Origin: Phytophthora sp. 'mugwort'
Lineage: Eukaryota; Oomycota; Peronosporomycetes; Peronosporales; Peronosporaceae
Assembly (NCBI GenBank): GCA_033558025.1
Contig: JAUCEF010000005.1
Span: 4,960,001-5,024,000 of the forward strand
Direction: 5' to 3'
Length of the DNA stretch: 64,000 nucleotides
The position numbers were made by a program, and so were the translations under genes. Positions 51,701 to 62,863 of the stretch are shown piece after piece. The notes beneath the pieces were generated by a model that ran no database searches, was not told the origin of the DNA, and saw nothing but the letters and a program-made list of their open reading frames with translations. Each line of letters opens with the position of its first letter. Position 1 is the first letter of the stretch.

Positions 51701-54700
51701 AGCGCAACGAGCTTGTGACGACACGGAATCCAACGGATTCACTGCTTTCCGGTATACGCGAGGTTTCGCTTGTTGAAAACTGCTTGGTACCGAGTTCTCT
51801 CCGGGAAAATACTTTGATTTTGCGGCACGGGCAGCATGTCGCTCATTTCCAGTCGTCTCACTGGGGGTTTTAAGTCGAGATGAAGTTCGTGAGCTGCTTC
51901 TGCGCGACAGTGGGGATCGGACTCTAGTCTTGGATGACGGTCGGTTCAGTATACGCGTCGGAGACGAGCTAAGCATGCTTTGCAGCGTTGTAGCTTCAGT
52001 GGACGCGTCTTGTGCTTCACTGAGTGACTTGGGTTCTTCAATGATAGTTTTCTTGTCAGGAGAAGCTCCTGCTGGCTTCCGCACGGCGTTTACTTTGTGC
52101 TCGACTGCAGGTAAAATGATGTTTATCCTTACGGAAGGAGTTTCAGCCATGAATCTGCGTTGATCGTACGAGTCTGGAGTCAATGCGTTCGTTCTCAAAC
52201 CTGTGGAAGAACTTTTGCGAGGTCCTTCAGCTTGCTTAGCGCCGTTGTCTTGGTTCTTGAGATCACGCAGAGCCGAGAGTTCTCGTCCCCTTTGAAGACG
52301 CTGTTTTACAGCTTCTTTGTCATCTGAACCGAGGTGATCGACCCGGTCGATCCAATGATCAACGTATACGAAGAGATCCAAGTACCTACGCCCAAAAAAT
52401 CTCCAGTTTTAATCACATAAAACACACAAGAGCAGTTCACAACAATGCACTTACCCATTCAATGGAGAAATGTAGATGCCTTTAATGACCTCGTGGACTT
52501 TAATCCGTCGATGCGGGAAGAACAAATCAAGAGCAAAGCACCAAATTAAGATGATGGCATCTTTGTCGTATGAAAAAACCCACGAGAAGTTGTCAGCAAC
52601 AGGCTGTGGGCTCGCGAGGACTGCGGTTCCAGCTCCCGATTCACTCACGATGTCAAGCACTGGCGCCAAGTGCAAATCAATCGTATGTAAGGCTCGTTTC
52701 ACGACTGCAATGCGGGGTGGAGCGCGTGGATCCAGATGAGGACCTTTCGGCAGTCGCCAGCATTCGACACTACCGCTGTCAAAGCCACAAAACAGAAATT
52801 CAGGAAACTCAAATGTTGCGGATGAAATCTGGGCCGAGTACGTCCGAAAGCAGCCAAGTAATTCCCACTCAAACGTTTGTTTTGTATCAATGGCTGGCGA
52901 AGTCGAAGGCTTCTTGATCTGCCAGTGCTTTACTTCTCCACTTTGACTAACAGAAAGAAGGGCATTATTGGTAATGCTAATCAATTTGGCGATACTGTTG
53001 GGCAACAAAAGGTTAACTTAACAGGTTGGAAATGGTTGAAAAAGGTTGATGAACTCCTATTTACCTGTCGTTTGAATGGGCTTGTTTCCTGGTTATTACG
53101 CTGTGTGACTCTGTGTCATTGCTTAAGATGGGAAACGTGTGTATGACCCCCGTTGAGTCACCGACGACAATATAGTCTCGATCATCGAAGAGAAAGGTGG
53201 TCATTGTTGTGGCTGTAGTCTGTGCAAACTCAAACGGATCGGCTATGGTGAAAACCCGATTATCTGACAGATTGTGCTTCTCCATTAACCCGTGAGGCCA
53301 TAGCGCGACAAGAGCATCAGCTGCTAGAACGTAGTCAACAATGGGCAAAACTGTCGCTTCTTCGGGGCTGTTGAAGGTTGTAATTGTTGGCAGAGATGCA
53401 AAGCGAAAAGTAGGAATCCCTGTCTTGAACATGATCACTTGTTCGGTAGGTTTTTGTTGGTAAATGGAAATGGAGCCACCTGGATCTTCGACGTCATCGT
53501 ATCTCTTGAGCCATTCACCGTTGAATGAATCGCAAGGAAGTCGACCTTGTGAGTCCATGAAAAAGAGTTCCAGAATGCAAAAGCCAGTGGACCACACAGT
53601 GAAAGCAACATCTCGTCCATCAGGTGCCTTCGCTGCATGAAGCGCGTGGTATCGTTCGGACGGAGGGTGAAATGGTAGCACCACAGCAGGTTCATTGCGC
53701 TGAGGCTCAGCTCTTGGAATGTTCAGATCCGCGCTAGTAAACCTCGCACAGTTATCAATCATCACAACTCCATTGCTAGTGCCGTTTGCATCCACAGACT
53801 GATGATTATTCTCGATAAAGACTGCAATTTCATGGTCGTGTTCGTATTCGCCAACTTTTCGGAATTGTGGCACCCCCTTCTTCACAACAAACGCGTATTT
53901 CCACACTTTCCTGGAGCATAGACAAGAGCAGTAGTCAGTTGCGGAGGAAATCTACCAGCCCTACACGCTAAATCACCTCATATTGCTTCTGAAGACGAGG
54001 TAAACGCTGTTCTCGCTGTTGCCGCACTCCATGCTGTAAATTCGTCGATCTTCTCGGAGACAACATGACAAGCGATGGCACGACGCCGCGTCGAACGCGA
54101 AGACTTTCCCACTTGTGGCAGCAAAGAGTTTGTGCCCGTCACAGCTCATGCGAAGGTGACGATAGTGTGGCTTCTTCGTCTGCTCAGAAATGCACGACGA
54201 GATGGGTAAGAACCAAGTTCAGAATCGTAGGATAAGCAACAAACACACACCGAGTTTGCAGCTGTGTGCACCCGCAAGACGCCCTTGAATCCTCCATTGT
54301 TCTGTGCAGTAGCGACCACGCGTAATGCCCACACTTTGATCCCTCCGTCGGAATCTGCAGTAATGAGCTCCCGTCGGTGCGGATTGACCAGCGCCATGTA
54401 GAATTGTCCTCCGTCCGTGTCCATAAGCGTATGCGAGGTCAACGACGTCTCGAGGTCTGAGCTGCATAACAAATCCATTGAAAAGTTTAGTTTCAAGCTA
54501 CAACAAGTCTTACAAGTGCCTACGTCACCTGACGATTCGGTGCTCCACTTTCCCGCTTGCAGTGGTGACGATGACGGAGTAGGCGTCCAGCTTCAACAGA
54601 ACAATCCACAGTCAGCAATACACTACAAACATACTAACAGTTAGCAGTCAATGGACTGACCCAGGGAAGGTGTAGAGCGAACTGGTAGTGAGCGTTCTCC

Positions 54701-54879
54701 GCCGCCGCTAATGTCGCGCGTAGATCCCCTCCCGCAGTCAGCATCTTGCCGTACAGGTAGAGCGCCGTGGGCGTGATCACCAGCAGCTCGTGGCGGTCTC
54801 GGTTGTACACGGATGACACGGCATTGCGTAGCGGGACCCGCTCGCCCCGCAGCGTCAGAGTCACGTCAGCATGGGCCAT
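48785..54879 (-). CDS. large WD40-like propeller / coiled-coil protein, family unknown
   Basis: Seven exons join in phase (54879-54661, 54590-54529, 54461-54251, 54182-53977, 53910-53065, 52994-52455, 52385-48785) to give 1,894 residues. The N-terminal 690 residues are built of propeller-like blades (MDTDGGQFYMALVNPHRREL then LITADSDGGIKVWAL; CDGHKLFAATSGKVFAFDAA; SITNNALLSVSQSGEVKHWQ). The rest is disordered Ser/Arg-rich sequence followed by a long Glu/Arg-rich coiled coil (ERERERQRLLDEQEAERLLE) around residues 1,500-1,650. A propeller plus long coiled coil suits a scaffold, possibly of flagella or cytoskeleton, but I do not recognise the family. The acceptor of exon 4 could be 3 bp further on. 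The start is 168 bp from Lsg1 and the stop 33 bp from snurportin. Confidence 0.8.
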
Positions 54880-55047
54880 TGCCCCTTGTACGTTGAAGAC
54901 GGCGACAGTTGGCTACCCAATGTAGCCATGTTGGCGAAACGTCATAAGGGGTAGGGATTACGAATCCTGCTTTAATGTGGTTCACACGTTTTAGTTGCCC
55001 TCCAGTGATTAGCATCATCAGTCGTGGAAGAAACTGCAGCAATAAGT
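54880..55047. promoter_or_regulatory. shared upstream region of the propeller protein and Lsg1
   Basis: 168 bp between divergent ATGs. No core motif assigned with confidence. Confidence 0.45.
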
Positions 55048-57415
55048 ATGGGTCGTACGGGCGCTAAGGTCAAGAAGGGCGGGCTAGGCAACGCCCTCAT
55101 GCGCACGCAGAAGAAGACGTCACCTACCAGTACTAAGGACGTGGCCTCCAGCGCCGGTAAACACGTGTCTGAGCGCGATGGTGGCGACGCGTCTGTGGCG
55201 CTGGCCTCGTACCTCGAAGGCTCCTCTCTGGTGCGATGATCTTAGTGCACTAAGAGTCTGCTGCGCCCCCACACTCTAACAACTACTTGTGTTCCTATTG
55301 CAGGACGACTTCCTGGCCAGCGCCGTGCTGGCCAATCGCGAGTTCACGGCTGTGAAGGAGAGTATCCTGCTCATGGAGGAGGCGGATGCCGGTCCGCAGG
55401 TGGTCGAGTACGTTGAGAGTTTGACAGTTTTGGTGAGTTGAGTGGCTAAGGGCTCACTGTGCATTGCTGAGTGTAGAAAAGACAAGAATGTGGTACCGGA
55501 GATGATCTTCGCGGAGATGAAGGTGCCGCGTCGCCCCAAATGGGACAAGTCGACTACGCCTGAAGAGCTCAACCGACTGGAGAAGGAGAGTTTTCTGGAG
55601 TGGCGTCGCGATATCGCTGTGTGAGTAGCGGGTGCTGGGCTGATACTGTGAACGCGTCCGTCTGCTGACATTTTTTTGCTTTTTTGGTACAGTCTGGAGG
55701 CATCGTCTGACCACCTGGAGGTGACCCCGTTCGAGAAGAACCTGGAAGTATGGCGTCAGCTATGGCACGTCCGCGAGCGAAGTGACATCATGGTGCAAAT
55801 TGTGGACGCTCGCAACCCGCTGTTCTACCGGTACGAGTTGTTATGAAGGCTAAACGTTTTATTGCCAGGAGTGATCCAATCTCTTTCTTTGCAGCTCCAT
55901 GGATCTGGATGCGTATGCGAAGGAGGACGAGACGCCCCGACGCACGTTGTTGATTGTGAACAAGTCAGATTTCCTGAACGAGCGTCAACGGTGAGTTTCT
56001 AAAGCTTGATAATCCCAATTGGAGCAGCGCCTAACGAGTTTTATGGCGCACAGGACGGCGTGGGGTGACCATTTCAAGAATACGAATATCAACTTTGTCT
56101 TCTTCTCAGCCAAAGAGGCTCAGGACGAAATTGATGAAGAGGCGAAGAAGCTGCGTCAGGAGCAGAGAAATGCCGACAGTTATGATCAGTACGAGGAGTC
56201 GAAGCCCGCCGATGCACCACAAGAAGCAGAAACGGTTGAGAAGATCAGCCCGTACCCGGTGCTCTCTCGTGTCGATCTGCTGGCGTATGTGACGAAGATC
56301 GCCACAGATGTGCTGGATGAAGTGGGCGTGCGAGTGAAGGACAAAGGTCTGATTAAGTTTGGTATGGTGGGCTTCCCTAACGTCGGAAAAAGCTCCGTGA
56401 TCAATGCGCTGCTAGGTGCGTCGACGTACTCGCACAAGACGCAGCGTGTTGCTGTCGGTGCTACCCCTGGCAAAACCAAACACTTTCAGGTTTGTCTCAG
56501 TCTCGCTGCTCTTACCTTTAGTTTGATAAACTAACGTTTCTGTCACACACACACACGAACTTGTAGACTATGGTCCTGTCCGACAAGATCATGTTGTGCG
56601 ATTGTCCTGGTCTCGTGTTCCCGAGCTTTGTCAATTCAAAGGCTGAGATGTATTGCTGCGGTGTGCTTCCTCTCTCACAGCTGCGCGATCATATTTGTAC
56701 GTTCATATCTTGGATCATTTTATTGGAGTAGATATTTTATAACTTAATACGTGTTTGTTGTGATTACAGCCCCGTGCCAACTCCTGTGTCACCGTATCCC
56801 GAAGCGAGTGTTTGAGCGAACATACGGAATTAAGATCCCTACGTCGAAGACAGCGAAGGAAACGGATCCTGTTGGCATTTACGCACTCTTGGAGGTGGGT
56901 ACACAACCGCGAAAATACTTGACTTGGTTGGTGGGAGTACGTGAACTTACTTCTCTCTCTTTCTGATGCAGTCTTATGCCCGTAGCCGCGGCTACACGAC
57001 GACTGGTAAGGGAGGCCCCGACACCTCGCGCGCAGCACGCGACATCTTGCGGCACTATGTAAATGGCCGACTGCTCTTCTGTCATCCTCCGCCGGACGTC
57101 TCGGACCCCTCTATCTTCGACATTCAAGTGCTCGCTAAGGCCCAGTTCCCTGACCTAATGGAGCCCATCGTCCTAGAGGATGCTGAAGATGACGTCAATG
57201 AGGCTACTTCTTCGACGGAGCCGAACGAGGTCGAGGAGCTGGACTTTGACACCACTGTTGAGGACAAGCGCGCGCTGAGTAAGCGGTTGAAGAAACATGG
57301 ACGTAAGGGACGCAAGGGACGCGATAAGAACCCGTATGAAGACGCGGACTTCCCGGGTGGCGCTGCTGGTGTCCACATTAACTCGGGCGGCAAGAAGAAG
57401 AACCGCAGGCCGTAA
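55048..57415 (+). CDS. LSG1: Lsg1, GTPase for 60S ribosomal subunit export and maturation
   Basis: Nine exons (55048-55230, 55304-55407, 55477-55620, 55693-55830, 55895-55990, 56054-56489, 56567-56696, 56770-56894, 56972-57415) give 599 residues. It is a circularly permuted GTPase: the G4 motif NKSD (residues 212-215) comes before G1, GFPNVGKSS (about 328-336), and G3, DCPG (about 379-382). The N-terminus (MGRTGAKVKKGGLGNALMRT) and KVPRRPKWDKSTTPEELNRL are characteristic of Lsg1. The enzyme releases the export adaptor Nmd3 from cytoplasmic pre-60S subunits. A basic C-terminus (KKHGRKGRKGRDKN) should contact rRNA. The ATG at 55,048 is chosen over the in-frame opening at 55,024 because the family begins MG-x-K. 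Confidence 0.94.
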
Positions 57416-57827
57416 CTTGGAGCTTCCTGCACATGGATAGATTTCTTACGCAACCAGTGTTGTTATTTTCGGTCAATACATGCCGCATGCATAAGCACAG
57501 TGGCTAGTAGTAGGTCCATTCATTCGTCCATTGATTTTTGTGGTTTCTTAGCTACTTCGTCGGCTTGCATGCACAACAGGGTCAATCAACGGATGGAAAA
57601 TGATTGAGAAGCGAGGCCACACACTATGAAAAAGGAAACATTGCCTACCCGCTCGCCCACTGCTTGCAGAATGAAGAAGGCAAGAGCTCAAGCTCGAATG
57701 CCTTCGCTTCCTACACAACGTGCCTACTTCCGCCAAGTCTCCTTGTTGAATTTGCTTGGGTTCCGATCTCTCTTCGTCTAAGTGCCGGAGTGGCAGAGAA
57801 GCTCGCAAGCGTCAGCAAGGGCAGTAC
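57416..57827. other. intergenic between convergent Lsg1 and AGC kinase
   Basis: 412 bp, presumably two 3' UTRs. No gene, repeat or RNA recognised. Confidence 0.5.
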
Positions 57828-59224
57828 TTAGTTGCCCTTGTGATCTCCATCGATAGTGTCCGCGTTGTACGTGAAGCCAGGGAACTGCGCCTTGTTGCGC
57901 TGGGTCTCGCTCATTGTCGTGGTGACGACCGAGTCTACTGGCTTCTCAGCGGTGAATTCGACGTCGAAGTTGCTCGTGTCCATGGAACCCAACCGGTTAG
58001 GCGGCTTGAACTCCGGCTGCACCTCCTTACGCAGCACAGCCTCCCAGTCAACGCCCTTGAAGAACGGGTGCGCCTTGATCTCCTCGGCGTCTGTGGGGCC
58101 GCTACCAAGACGGTCCGACACTTTACGCGTCAACAGACCTGTGAGCAGGTCCTTGGCCTCAGCCGACATGAACGATGGGAAGCGCAGCGGTGCGTTCAGG
58201 ATCTTGTCATACATACGCTGCATGTTCTGGTCATAGAAGGGCGGAAGGCCCGTGAGCATCTCGTAGATGAGGGTACCCAGACTCCACCAGTCCACGCCCT
58301 TGCCGTGGCCCTTGTTCTCCAGGATTTCCGGAGCCAAGTACTCGGGGGTACCGCAGAACGTCTTGGTGCCGCCATTAGCACCGGCGCCGCTGACAGCTTC
58401 CTTGGAGAGACCGAAGTCTGTGAGGCGGATATGTCCCTCCAGGTCCAGCAGAATGTTCTCGGGCTTCAAGTCACGGTAAATGATGTCGTGCTTGTGCAGC
58501 TCCTGGAGAGCAAGGATAATCTCGGCGGCAAACAGACGTGCCTTCTGCTGGGAAAAACGGCGGTCCTTCTTAAGCCAAAAGAAGAGCTCGCCACCGCCGC
58601 AGTAGTCCATGACCAAGTAGAGCTTGTCTGGTGTCTGGAAAGCGTACGTGAGACTGGTCAGATATGGATGCTTGATACTCTGCAGGATGCTACGCTCCGT
58701 CTTAGTATGCAGCAGCTGGTTCCGCTTAACGAGCGCGGCCTTGCGTAGCGTCTTCATGGCGTAGATCATCTTGGTGTCTTTCTTGCGCACCATCATGACC
58801 TTTCCGAAGGAGCCCTTGCCGAGCACCTTAAGCAGATCGAAGTCCTCGACGTTCACCTTGGTCTGAGGGCGTGCGGGGCCGTCCATGTCTTCGATGGCCA
58901 CTTGCTCAATTGGTCCCGAGTCGTCGTCTTCGATGTCGGCTGTAACAATGTGAGAAAGAAACCGTCAGCACGCTGAAACCTCCCTACTCCATGCGAGACA
59001 GGTAGCAACGTACACTCCTCGTCAGCTTGCTGCTGCTGCATCTGCTGGGCCTGCATTTGGCCGGGGGCCGGCGGGGGGCCGTTGGACGGATACGAGGGCG
59101 CGGCGGGCGCGCTCTTGCCGGCGTCACGACCGCCGTTAGCATAGTTGCCGAACTTAAAGCCGCGCGAGTCGCTCTTGATAGGCGGGCGGAGGCTTTTGGA
59201 GCCCTTTGATCCCTTGTTGCCCAT
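57828..59224 (-). CDS. AGC-family protein kinase with N-myristoylation signal
   Basis: Two exons (59224-59014 and 58939-57828) encode 440 residues. The kinase domain is complete: GKGSFGKV (about 111-118), catalytic Lys in YAMKTLRK (133), IIYRDLKPENILL, TDFGLSK, and the activation loop KTFCGTPEYLAPE with the PDK1-site Thr. The C-terminal hydrophobic motif FPGFTY marks an AGC kinase of the S6K/SGK/Akt group; no PH domain is present. Exon 1 encodes MGNKGSKGSKSLRPP, a strong N-myristoylation signal (Gly2, Ser6) with nearby basic residues, then a Pro/Gln-rich linker. Myristoylation could do the membrane-tethering job a PH domain does in Akt. Substrates are unknown. Confidence 0.9.
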
Positions 59225-61055
59225 GCTGGTCTAGCGGAAGAGGAGGAATAGGACGGAAGAGAAGGGAGGAAATGTATCGGGCGAGGGGACCTGCGCCGAT
59301 GGACGAATACGCAAATGAGCGGCCACGACGACAACAAGACAAGGGAGAAGCGGCCACGTGGGGGCGTCGCTATACAGAGCGCAAGTCTCCGCAGCAGCAG
59401 GCGTGCGTACGTACCAGGCCTTTCCTTTACGCGCGAGCAAATGTGGACTGCGATCGTTGCTTCCTTCCACCCCGCGGCACGACGACGTGCTTCACAACCT
59501 GACAACTCGCACACAACTCTTACATAAAATCTTCGCTTTCTTATACATACGACCGACCGCGAACAGTATGGACATTTGTATGGCTCCCGACCGACGGCCC
59601 CAATTGGTACCAAGCAGCCGGTTCACGTCGTTTGCTTGAAGAGCAGAAACGAGGCATCTATCGCCAGCAATAAGTGCGAATTGTGCAACGTGGCGTTTGT
59701 ATGCCATATAAATGGCAAATGCAAATCGACTATCGTACTTAAGAGAGGCGAGGAGACATACAAAAGCGTGCTGTGTCCGCCGCGTTTTGCCCCACCAGCT
59801 CCAGCAGGTTGCTGTTCATGATGACGGTATTTACCAATGTACATAATGGTAGCCCGGCGCCGCGGGTTGGTCTCATCATCCACAGCTGCGCGATCTTCGT
59901 CACGCTTTGCGTTGCGAAGCTAGCTAGAAGCCCATCTATCAGTGCGGCTCTGTTGCCCGTCAACCACTGCAATGCCATTCGCCATTTGGCATGATGGACG
60001 CCGTGTACATATAGTCAGTGATCTCGCTGCGATGATCGTGTAGAGATCCTCTGCTGATGATGCCGAGGCGTCGATGCCAATCGCCTCCATTGGACGAGCT
60101 GTTATGGCGCGGGGGAGACGAGTCGAGCTGGATGGCGTTCAGTACTTTTAACTTTATTCTTTGACACGTCAGAGGGGCGCGTCATCACAGCTTCAACTCG
60201 ATCCGCGCTCCATCTACGTGGCAAACGGTATGTGATTCCATTCAAGGGTTCATGTATGGCGACACACGCCCCCATCCGGGTCGCGGCTGCGAGGTCAGCA
60301 CTGTTTGACGGAAACGTTGCGCCAGATTCTGGTCGAGGGGCGGTGACGCCATTCCACGAGTGGCTGGCTTTGCGGGCTTCGCCTCACCGATAACGTGCTG
60401 AAGTCGCACCGCGCTTGAAAGGACCCTCCAACTCCCAGCCCGCCTTCTGCACAGGGTGAACCGCCAGACTGAGGCGTCTGTCATCACTTTTGTCTCCCGT
60501 GGCTTGGTGATGACATCACTGCTGCCGCTCTGAAGCGCGAGGTGGACCAGAGTGATTGCGCCTACACGTCTGTCAACTACTGCTTAACTGCACGTGGGCA
60601 CCGAAAAAGGCACTGACTACCAGCCAAAGACGATAGCAGCAACAACAACAACGATTCATGAAGGCACTCGCCGCCAGCCAACAAGCGAGTGAGCGCAACA
60701 ATCGTCTTGCGGCCGCCAGATTCGGAAAAATCGCACGTTATCGGATTGCACGGTTCGATGTTTCCGTTCCCATCCCCCAGACACGTCGCCATTGTCACGC
60801 AATCACGAACTTAGTGAAACAAAGTGAAATGTGGAGGCGGATACCATCGCGGATAGGGGAATCCAACCTTCCGGCCCGAACGTGAGAACACGCCACCGAC
60901 CATCCCCCAGTCGGTGGCGCCAGCAACTGTTCTCCCAACGCCTGGCTTTCAGCAGCCTGCTGGTTCATTACAGGTACAGTACTGAGAAACCGAGGGAGCG
61001 CGAACGCCTTCTGTGAGCACGCCGCGTCACCACCATTCGCGATCGGAGCACCAAG
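59225..61055. other. long intergenic region between AGC kinase and bZIP genes
   Basis: About 1.8 kb between divergent genes, ten times longer than the other divergent gaps here. A minus-strand ORF of about 83 codons (around 59,990-59,739; ALQWLTGNRAALIDGLLASF) is open but unrecognised and may be chance. The region 60,100-61,050 is rich in stops and has no gene. It may hold long 5' UTRs or upstream regulatory DNA for the bZIP. Confidence 0.4.
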
Positions 61056-62512
61056 ATGAAGGAGGTCGCCTCGCTACCCCGCACGCCCACGATGGCCGCC
61101 ACGGCGCCCGGTGCTGATGTCGCCACTGACATGGAGCTCATGGGCGCCACTAACCGCGACATGTTCTCGTGGCTGCTGTTCAACTCGGAGAACATGACAG
61201 CACCCGCGGGCGTTGGCAGCCACCCGCCCATTGACCACGCGCATGTGCTAGCCTCGTCGATGACGCTGGACGACCCGTTCCGCATGCTCGGCCCGGGTGA
61301 CGACACCAGCCTCCCTCTCGTGCTGCACTCGGCTGCGACCTCGGCGCCGCTTATCCAGACTGGCGCGCTCACGATGGCGCTGCCAGCCACAACACCCTCC
61401 ACCACCACAGTCCCGGCCACGCTGTCGGCACCCATCAAGCCCGCGCGGACCAAGCGCGGCAAGAAGCGCTCCGCCGCCGAGTCGGTGGCCGAGGTGGCTA
61501 AGGATCTGCATGGTAAGCCCTTGACCAATACGGAGGGCCTGCTGCGCCATCTGGAAAGTGCCAACAACGCGTTGGTCCAGAAACGCCAGGCCGTGTACAA
61601 CGCCAACGCTACTGACCCCGCAGCAGCGGCGGTTCTGGGCGCCAAGTCGCCCAAGACGGAGAAGTCGTCGGCGTCAGCGTCCAGCAGCGGTAGCGACAAT
61701 AACAACACCGGCAACATGACGAACATACAGCGCAAGCTTAAGCTCGAGCGCAACCGCGAGTCGGCGCGCGAGTGCCGACGCCGCAAGAGGGAGCATATCT
61801 TGGGCGTCGAGGAGCGTTGCCGCCAACTGGAGCGCGAGAACATGGAGCTGCGCGGACAGTTGAAGGCTGGCAAAGAAGCCATCCGGCAAGAGGAGCAGGA
61901 GAAGAATCGCGTGTGCGAGGAGCTCGAGAAGATGATTCAGCGCGGCGCCTCCGAGAAGGAGCTCGCCGAGAAGATCGACAATTTCAAGGAGCAGTACTCG
62001 GACTATGGCCACGGCCGCCGCTCGGCACTGAGCTACCACCTCCACCAGATTGAGCGACTACTGCTACCCACGCAGGTAACCAAGATGTGCATCTGGGCCC
62101 TGCGCCAGGACGACAGCTTTTGGCAAGATGAGGAAGACGAGACGAGCTTGCCAGTTATCCTGGCCAAGGAGTTGGGGTTGACCGAGGACCAGAAGAAGAA
62201 GATCCAGCAGCAGCGGGGGTCGATCTCGCTCATCTGCGAGAATCTTAAGAGTGCGCTGGGACTGTTGGCGGAGCTCAAGACGGAAGTGACGAACAAAAAC
62301 TCCACCTTAGACATGGAGATGGACAAGCTGCAGAATATTCTTACTCCCACTCAACGCGCTAAGGTGAGTGTTTGGTGCACGACTCGGCTGACACGGAACG
62401 TTTATTTAACTGGGGTGTGTTTCTGTAATTTGTGCTGTAGTTTATCGTGTGGGTGACCAATAACCAAGCGTGCATGCACCTACTGAACAAGCTGTGGCGG
62501 AGTGTGCTATGA
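61056..62512 (+). CDS. canonical bZIP transcription factor
   Basis: Two exons (61056-62363 and 62441-62512) encode 459 residues. A canonical basic region, KLERNRESARECRRRKREHI (Asn233, with Arg eight residues on), is followed by a leucine zipper (about 249-290, ERCRQLERENMELRGQL) that continues as a long coiled coil. The N-terminal half is Ala/Thr/Pro-rich and probably activating. The C-terminal part (HQIERLLLPTQVTKMCIWAL; then, across the intron, LTPTQRAKFIVWVTNNQACM) forms a conserved helical domain seen in oomycete bZIPs. Unlike the divergent gene at 7.4 kb it keeps the classical N-x7-R layout. Phytophthora bZIPs of this broad type act in development and infection; I do not assign a named ortholog. 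Confidence 0.9.
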
Positions 62513-62863
62513 GCACGACGAGAAGGATCGTTTTCCCTGCCATGCGGCTGGCGTGAACTGCCGCAGATTGTTGAAAAAATGCATATATACGTGAGAGGGA
62601 TGTGTGTGTGATCCGTACTTATTAACAAGGAGATTGGCCGTCATGGAGCTTGTTATGTTTCTTTCGCTCCTGCCATGCCATGTAGGTACACTTAGGATCG
62701 TCATACGTTGTTTGCCAAGATGGGTACTTGTGTGTAAAGTACGGTTTACTTTTTTGCAACGTGTTGAGTTATCCAGTGAAATGACTTCGTGAGCATTCTA
62801 CAGTCTGAATCGGCACACTTGCATCACGAAGATTCTATGCTTCGCAAGCGCAACATGTTATAC
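62513..62863. other. intergenic between convergent bZIP and guanylyltransferase genes
   Basis: 351 bp of probable 3' UTR sequence. No other feature recognised. Confidence 0.5.

Noticed and set aside
57756..58748. A 330-codon plus-strand frame opposite the AGC kinase
   Set aside because: Shadow of the kinase exon with no recognisable motif.
60968..61882. A 304-codon minus-strand frame opposite the bZIP gene
   Set aside because: Ser/Arg/Leu-rich antisense shadow; the plus-strand frame has a canonical bZIP domain and a correctly placed intron.
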